Shown here: positions 59,874-64,000 of the stretch, one piece after another
How positions within the stretch are numbered: the stretch's first letter is position 1
Layout: each line of letters starts with the position of its first letter
Source of the DNA: Limiplasma sp036652695
GTDB taxonomy: Bacteria > Bacillota > Clostridia > Christensenellales > Aristaeellaceae
Assembly: GCA_036652695.1 (NCBI GenBank)
Contig: JAVVVJ010000007.1
Span: 1 to 64,000, forward strand
Length of the DNA stretch: 64,000 bases
Direction: 5' to 3'
Notes under the pieces: model-generated
Seen by the model: only the letters and a program-made list of their open reading frames with translations
The model's database searches: none
What the model was told of the DNA's origin: nothing
Translations under genes and position numbers: made by a program

Positions 59874-61073
59874 GTGCCAAAGGAACGCATCGGCCTAATG
59901 GGCGGCAGCTTTAACCCAATACACGAACGGCATTTGGAAATCGCGGCCTGCGCGATGAGCGAGCAAAGGCTTGATCGGGTCATCTTTCTGCCAACCGGCA
60001 ACCCGCCGCACAAGCACGCGGAGCTTGCGGAGGCAGAGCAGCGCTTTGAAATGACGCGGCTGGCCATATCGGGAGTAAGCGGCTTCTCCGTCTCGCGCAT
60101 CGAGCTTGACCGCGAGGGCATCATCTATACGGTGGATACGCTTACCCGCTTGCAGGATAAACTGCCCAACGCGGAATTCTTCTACATCATTGGCGAGGAT
60201 ACGCTGCATGATCTGCCCAACTGGCGCAAGCCAGACAAGGTCTTTACGCTTTGCCGCTTTCTGGTGTGCCGCCGCACCACGGAGGATTGGGCCACAAGCC
60301 CCATTTTTCAAAGCCTTGAGGCGCGCGGCGCAAAGCTGCAATTTCTTTCCTTGCCGCCAAGGGAGCTGAGCGCAACCGCCATGCGGGAGGCGCTTGGGCG
60401 CGGAGAATCGCCCGCCGAGCTGAAGCCGCAGGTGCTGGAATACATTCGCGTGATGGGGCTGTACGGCGTGCCCGCCACCCCCGCTGGCGCGGCAGCTCTG
60501 TACCCCCGCCTAAAGCAGGCGCTTAGCGAGAAACGGTTGGTGCATTCGCTGCTGGTATCCTTTACGGCAAGGCGGCTTGCAAAGCTGCATGGCATGAACC
60601 CATCGCAGGCCGCCATGGCCGCGCTCCTGCATGACTGCACAAAATGCATGCCCTTAGGGACGCTACAGCGCATTGCAAAGGAAAGCCGGCTGCTGCTGGA
60701 TAAGGAGACCATGCAGAGCGAGAACCTACTGCACGGCCCTGTAGGCGCGGTGGTGGCAGAGCGGGACTACGGCGTAACCGATGCCAACATCCTTTCCGCC
60801 ATCCGCTGCCATACCACGGGCAAGGTGGGCATGCTTCCGCTGGACATGATCGTGTTTTTATCGGACAAGATCGAGCCTTCGCGCCGCAGCTACCCCGCAC
60901 TGGAAAACGTGCGCATCCTTGCCGATCAAAACTTGGTGGAGGCCATGCGCTATTCGCTAAACTCCACACTGGACTATGTATCCCGCCAGAAAACCACGCC
61001 GCACCCATTGACGCAGCGCGTGGCGGACTGGCTTGGCAGACTGAAAATAGAAAATAAGGAGCAAATTGAATGA
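59874..61073 (+). CDS. nadD: NadD-YqeK fusion (nicotinate-nucleotide adenylyltransferase plus HD hydrolase)
   Basis: Protein of 399 residues joining two enzymes that are usually separate neighbours. Residues 1-198 are NadD, which makes deamido-NAD from NaMN and ATP: LMGGSFNPIHERHLEIA, PTGNPPHK, YIIGEDTLHDLPNW and the LSATAMREAL signature. The nucleotidyltransferase H-x-G-H motif reads HERH, with Arg in place of Gly. Residues about 210-399 are YqeK, an HD-domain Ap4A hydrolase: VHSLLVSFTARRLAKLHG, LLHDCTKC, HGPVGAVVAERDYG and AIRCHTTG. The start is GTG with AAGGGAGG about 8 nt upstream. The stop overlaps the rsfS start (ATGA), the same order as nadD-yqeK-rsfS in Bacillus. Confidence 0.92.
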   Translation: MPKERIGLMGGSFNPIHERHLEIAACAMSEQRLDRVIFLPTGNPPHKHAELAEAEQRFEMTRLAISGVSGFSVSRIELDREGIIYTVDTLTRLQDKLPNAEFFYIIGEDTLHDLPNWRKPDKVFTLCRFLVCRRTTEDWATSPIFQSLEARGAKLQFLSLPPRELSATAMREALGRGESPAELKPQVLEYIRVMGLYGVPATPAGAAALYPRLKQALSEKRLVHSLLVSFTARRLAKLHGMNPSQAAMAALLHDCTKCMPLGTLQRIAKESRLLLDKETMQSENLLHGPVGAVVAERDYGVTDANILSAIRCHTTGKVGMLPLDMIVFLSDKIEPSRRSYPALENVRILADQNLVEAMRYSLNSTLDYVSRQKTTPHPLTQRVADWLGRLKIENKEQIE

Positions 61074-61429
61074 TGGATTTAATCGAGAAAATTGCAGGGA
61101 TTCTTTATGAAAAAAAAGCACAGCACATCGTGGCCTTGGATGTAAGCGGCATTACGGTGATTGCCGATTGTATGTTGATTGCCAGCGGTCGCAGCGTTCC
61201 GCAGGTAAAGGCGCTTGCGGATGAGGTGGAGGATCAGCTATCGGCGCTGGGCATTGAACCCACGCGCAAGGAGGGTCAGCAGGAAGGCCGCTGGATCGTG
61301 CTGGATTACGGCGCGGTGCTGGTACATATCTTCCATACGGAGGAGCGGGAGTTTTATCGCCTTGATAAGCTGTGGGAGCGCGAGCAGAACCGCATCCCCA
61401 TGCCCTTTGACGAGCTGGATGAGGATTGA
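61070..61429 (+). CDS. rsfS: Ribosomal silencing factor RsfS
   Basis: RsfS binds ribosomal protein uL14 and blocks subunit joining when nutrients are short. The 119-residue protein matches the family along its length: IVALDVSGITVIADCMLIAS, ADEVEDQL, EGRWIVLDYGAVLVHIF and REFYRLDKLW. The start overlaps the nadD-yqeK stop by four bases. It starts with two ATGs in a row. Confidence 0.95.
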   Translation: MMDLIEKIAGILYEKKAQHIVALDVSGITVIADCMLIASGRSVPQVKALADEVEDQLSALGIEPTRKEGQQEGRWIVLDYGAVLVHIFHTEEREFYRLDKLWEREQNRIPMPFDELDED

Positions 61430-61432
61430 CGC

Positions 61433-61466
61433 AAAAAAAAGGCGGCATGCTTTGGTTCATGCTGCC
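61433..61466 (-). terminator. Rho-independent terminator of the 39-residue membrane protein gene
   Basis: Read on the minus strand: stem ggcagcatg / catgccgcc (one mismatch), 8-nt loop, then eight Ts. It begins right after the rsfS stop on the other strand. Confidence 0.8.
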
Positions 61467-61544
61467 CATTGACGGTGTGCCGCCGAAGATCAAAAGCCCG
61501 ACCCGAGGGAGGGAGCTGCGGCGGTTCTCATGCGCGGTTTGGCG

Positions 61545-61664
61545 CTACCACTGCCACAGCGCCGCCGTAACCACGGAGAGCAGCATCAGCGCTGCGAGCG
61601 TGATGCTGACGATGCGTACCATGATGGTCTTGGCGGGCGTTTTGCGTTTGGATGGACTTGCCAT
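61545..61664 (-). CDS. Small single-pass membrane protein
   Basis: A 39-residue protein: basic N-terminus MASPSKRKTPAKTIMVR and one membrane helix IVSITLAALMLLSVVTAALW. AGGAGGT lies 8 nt upstream of the ATG, and the gene has its own promoter and terminator, so it is very likely real. It resembles DUF4044-type peptides found in Clostridia and Bacilli by length and layout. Function unknown. Confidence 0.75.
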   Translation of the reverse strand: MASPSKRKTPAKTIMVRIVSITLAALMLLSVVTAALWQW

Positions 61665-61698
61665 TGGTTGACCTCCTGTCTGTGCTGAACATGGGGGA

Positions 61699-61727
61699 AG
61701 TATAGCATATCGCCTGTGCGCGGGCAA
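61699..61727 (-). promoter_or_regulatory. Extended -10 promoter of the small membrane protein
   Basis: Minus-strand TTGCCC (61727-61722), 17-nt spacer ending TGC, TATACT (61704-61699). Confidence 0.7.
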
Positions 61728-61799
61728 GGGATGCGGCGTTCAAGCGTGCGAATTCATCAAAAATTCACAGGTTCGCCTAACTTTGGCGGCGGCGGAAGC

Positions 61800-61828
61800 T
61801 TGAAACGCCGCGCTGTGCGTTGTATAAT
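61800..61828 (+). promoter_or_regulatory. Promoter of the DUF951-lepB unit
   Basis: TTGAAA, 17-nt spacer, TATAAT. It is 28 nt upstream of the GTG start codon. Confidence 0.75.
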
Positions 61829-61855
61829 AACAAGGTGTTGCGGAGGTGTGACCGA

Positions 61856-62086
61856 GTGGAGGAAATCCGATTGGGCGATGTGGTCAAAATGCGCAAAACG
61901 CATCCCTGCGGCAGCGATGAATGGACGGTTATCCGAATCGGGGCGGATGTCAAAATTAAATGCCTTGGCTGTGGGCGAATTGTGATGATGGAGCGCGCGG
62001 AGTTTGTGAAACGCCGCAAGAAAGTTGTCACACAAGGCTCCGTGCCGGAGGCTGAAACGCTCCGCAAGATGGCCGATCAATCCTAA
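61856..62086 (+). CDS. DUF951 family protein
   Basis: Cytoplasmic protein of 76 residues of the DUF951 family, widespread in Firmicutes and of unknown function. The family pattern is plain: IRLGDVVKMRKTHPCGSDEW followed by IRIGADVKIKCLGCGRIVMM. Three cysteines (in HPCG and CLGCG) could bind a metal, and the protein may bind nucleic acid. The start is GTG with GGAGGTG about 8 nt upstream. It is 13 bp upstream of lepB. Confidence 0.88.
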   Translation: MEEIRLGDVVKMRKTHPCGSDEWTVIRIGADVKIKCLGCGRIVMMERAEFVKRRKKVVTQGSVPEAETLRKMADQS

Positions 62087-62099
62087 GGAGGTTACCCTC

Positions 62100-62717
62100 A
62101 TGCAATTGCAAGACGAGCAGGTGCAGCAAGCACCAGAAACGGCGGCTGAACCTCAAAAAGACAAAAAGGAGAAAAAGCCGACGAACGTGAAAAAAGAAAT
62201 TCTAAGCTGGGTCATTACCCTCGGCGCGGCGGTGGTGATCGCACTGCTGATTCGCACCTTCCTGTTTGAGCCGATCCGTGTGGATGGCGAAAGCATGTGC
62301 GATACATTACAGAATAACGAAATTATGTTTGTGACCAAGCCCGAATACCTCTTCGGCGATCCTCAGCGCGGGGATGTGGTGATCTGCAAGTATCCCGGGC
62401 GCACCGAGAATTTTGTGAAGCGCGTGATGGGTATACCGGGCGATACCCTTGAAATTCATACAAACGCCGTGTATGTGAACGGCGAAAAGGTGGAGGAGCC
62501 GTACCTGACTTCCGAGCGCAACGACAACGGCTTTAGCATGGCGCCTTTCAAGCTGGGAGCGGACGAGTATTTTGTGATGGGCGACAACCGCGACAACAGC
62601 CACGATAGCCGCAACTATTACGATTACCTAACCCCCTCTGCGCTTACGCGCGATATGATTATCGGCCACGTGCGTTACGTGCTGTTTCCCTTTAATGCCA
62701 TGCGCGGCATTGAGTAA
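62100..62717 (+). CDS. lepB: Signal peptidase I
   Basis: Type I signal peptidase of 205 residues that removes Sec and Tat signal peptides at the outer face of the membrane. A charged N-terminal part (KDKKEKKPTNVKKE) and one membrane helix (WVITLGAAVVIALLIRTFLF) are followed by the catalytic domain: Ser65 in DGESMCDTL, Lys107 in FVKRVMGIPGD, and box E GDNRDNSHDSR. ATG has AAGGAGG 8 nt upstream. Many secreted proteins in this window are potential substrates. Confidence 0.95.
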   Translation: MQLQDEQVQQAPETAAEPQKDKKEKKPTNVKKEILSWVITLGAAVVIALLIRTFLFEPIRVDGESMCDTLQNNEIMFVTKPEYLFGDPQRGDVVICKYPGRTENFVKRVMGIPGDTLEIHTNAVYVNGEKVEEPYLTSERNDNGFSMAPFKLGADEYFVMGDNRDNSHDSRNYYDYLTPSALTRDMIIGHVRYVLFPFNAMRGIE

Positions 62718-62879
62718 CGCGCAAAACGGTTGAAAGAACTAGGTTGGGTCTGCTGTGCGAAGAAGGCAGGAACGAATGGGAATTCCTTTCCCTGCACCCT
62801 GAGGGCAAAAGCGCTTGACTCCTATGCATTCCATGCGAAATGTGGGATCAATAGGAGCTTCCAAAGCCCTTTGGGGTGT

Positions 62880-62904
62880 CGATGGGAGTGAAAGCCTCCC
62901 ATCG
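62880..62904 (+). terminator. Hairpin between lepB and the MerR gene
   Basis: Nine-bp perfect stem cgatgggag / ctcccatcg, 7-nt loop, with a T- and C-rich tail. The surrounding 297-bp intergenic stretch also has ctccta/taggag arms near 62820-62860; I see no gene in it. Confidence 0.5.
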
Positions 62905-63014
62905 TTGCTCTCTTCCTTGCGCTACAGCCCCTTTTGTTTGTCTAACGGGCGACAGGAAACAGCCGGCGGCGTGCCGAATCATCGTTAAGAGGGATGGCAG
63001 GAGGGTGCGCAGAG

Positions 63015-63404
63015 ATGACCATTGCGGAGGTTGGCAGAAAATATGGGATGACGCCCGATACTTTGCGCTATTACGAACGCATGGGGTTAATCCCGCCCGT
63101 ACATCGCACGCAGAGCGGGTTGCGGGATTTTACCGAGGGCGACATGCGCTGGGTGGAATTTGTCCGCTGCATGCGCGCAGCGGGCGTGACGATTGAAACG
63201 CTGGCGGAGTATGTGGCGCTGTTTCGCGGCGGCGCGGCCACTGTGCAGGCGCGCAAGAAGCTGCTGGAGGATCAGCGCGAGCAGATTGCCCAACGCATTG
63301 CGGAGCAGCAGGCGGCGCTGGAACGGCTGGATTACAAGCTGGACGGTTATGAGGAGCGCATGGTGGCGCAATGCGAAAGCAGGCTGAAAATTACGCCGGA
63401 CTGA
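63015..63404 (+). CDS. MerR-family transcriptional regulator
   Basis: Regulator of 129 residues. The winged helix-turn-helix is MTIAEVGRKYGMTPDTLRYY with ERMGLIPP, then the DMRWVEFVRCMRAAGVTIE part, followed by a coiled-coil dimer helix (KKLLEDQREQIAQRIAEQQA). No metal-binding cysteine cluster is present, so it belongs to the broad group that respond to oxidative or small-molecule signals or act as plain repressors. ATG has AGGAGGG upstream. It is not next to an obvious target gene. Confidence 0.88.
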   Translation: MTIAEVGRKYGMTPDTLRYYERMGLIPPVHRTQSGLRDFTEGDMRWVEFVRCMRAAGVTIETLAEYVALFRGGAATVQARKKLLEDQREQIAQRIAEQQAALERLDYKLDGYEERMVAQCESRLKITPD

Positions 63405-63474
63405 CCTTGCGCTTCGCGGGGCTGTTTGCGCGTAGAGGTGCATATCCTTTCCAAAACGGCTGGAGGGATCGGAT

Positions 63475-63732
63475 GTGCATCTTCAAATCGAGGAGCGGTG
63501 TATACGCATTGGTCAATACATCGCGGATACAGGCGCAACGGTGCGGGCTGCGGCAAAGCACTTTGGGGTGAGCAAATCCTCCGTGCATAAGGATATGGAC
63601 GAGCGTTTGCCGCATCTCAACGGCACGCTCTCCGCGCAAGTGCGGCGTGTGCTTCGTTACAATAAATCCGTGCGCCATCTGCGCGGAGGCGAGGCGACGC
63701 GCCGCAAGTACGAGGCGATACAGCACCGCTAG
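63475..63732 (+). CDS. spoIIID: Sporulation transcriptional regulator SpoIIID
   Basis: Mother-cell regulator of 85 residues that switches genes between the sigma-E and sigma-K phases of sporulation. The sequence lines up well with Bacillus SpoIIID: IRIGQYIADTGATVRAAAKH, FGVSKSSVHKDMDERLPHL and YNKSVRHLRGGEATRRKY. The start is GTG with GGAGGGA about 8 nt upstream (an overlapping ATG is out of frame). It lies upstream of an mreB/mbl gene, the same order as in Bacillus. Confidence 0.95.
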   Translation: MHLQIEERCIRIGQYIADTGATVRAAAKHFGVSKSSVHKDMDERLPHLNGTLSAQVRRVLRYNKSVRHLRGGEATRRKYEAIQHR

Positions 63733-63857
63733 GTTTGGCGCGGCTTTCCGCATACAGGAGCAGGATTTTCCATGCGCGTGGCGAATCCCTAGAGGATAAG
63801 GCACGCGCCTTGCTGGGTTTGTTCCAATGTGAGCACAAAAAGGGGTAGAGAGTCTGC

Positions 63858-64000
63858 ATGGCAAGCATCAACGACATCGGGATCGATCTGGGCACAAGCC
63901 AGATTTTGGTCTACATGAAGGGCAAGGGGATTATCCTGCGGGAGCCCACCGTTGTCGCCATCGACCGCGACACCCGTGATATCCTCGCTTTTGGCGAGGA
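63858..64000 (+). CDS. mreB: MreB/Mbl-type rod-shape protein (N-terminus only)
   Basis: Start of an actin-like cell-shape protein that guides lateral wall synthesis. The 47 visible residues have the phosphate-1 loop DIGIDLGTSQILVYMKGKGI followed by LREPTVVAIDR, as in MreB and Mbl. Neighbourhood with spoIIID suggests the Mbl copy. The rest lies beyond the right edge. Confidence 0.92.
   Translation, partial: MASINDIGIDLGTSQILVYMKGKGIILREPTVVAIDRDTRDILAFGE

Overview
The window looks like chromosomal DNA from a spore-forming, fairly GC-rich member of the Clostridia. Signs of this are a SpoIIID regulator next to an MreB-type gene, a deoB-punA-dacF run as in endospore formers, AddB-type recombination, reverse rubrerythrin, long-form HPF, RsfS, sigma-A promoters spaced 17 bp apart, and strong AGGAGG ribosome binding sites. 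A run of ten Ns at 27816-27825 shows that this is a draft assembly. I saw no rRNA, tRNA, CRISPR array, prophage or intact insertion sequence.

Layout. Positions 1-6000 (minus strand) hold a large secreted repeat protein, an orphan peptide-type binding protein and a TcdA-like enzyme cut by the left edge. Positions 6100-16000 hold rluB, an unusual pair (a membrane protein of unknown function and an Hsp70-like ATPase with a C-terminal membrane hairpin), an iron-dependent alcohol dehydrogenase, hpf, an OGG-type DNA glycosylase, two membrane proteins and an epimerase pair. Positions 16200-19770 form one transcription unit: MFS transporter, PHP phosphoesterase, a secreted protein with two barnase domains, and barstar. 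Then come mnmE, addB, a small P-loop protein, threonine synthase, reverse rubrerythrin and rubredoxin.

Positions 28077-34958 are a galactoside utilisation locus: an AraR-like regulator divergent from a sugar ABC transporter (binding protein and two permeases, no ATPase) and a GH42 beta-galactosidase. Galactokinase lies 20 kb further on. A tandem 86-bp palindromic repeat follows, then deoB-punA-dacF.

Positions 38800-48500 are the most unusual stretch. A BlaI repressor and an M56 (BlaR1-type) protease-receptor diverge from two secreted propeller-like proteins, a second M56 receptor without its own BlaI, and a secreted PepSY-like protein. Several of these share an extracellular module with a W/P-[ST]-L-x-D-K-A motif. 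Repeated BlaI-like boxes overlap both divergent promoters. The sensor parts are not penicillin-binding, so this looks like an envelope-sensing regulon of unknown signal.

Positions 48500-64000 are mostly housekeeping: PBP1A-type transglycosylase/transpeptidase, an FtsH paralogue, an orphan binding protein with galK, dnaX, ksgA, a fused nadD-yqeK, rsfS, a 39-residue membrane protein, a DUF951 protein, lepB, a MerR regulator, spoIIID and the start of mreB.
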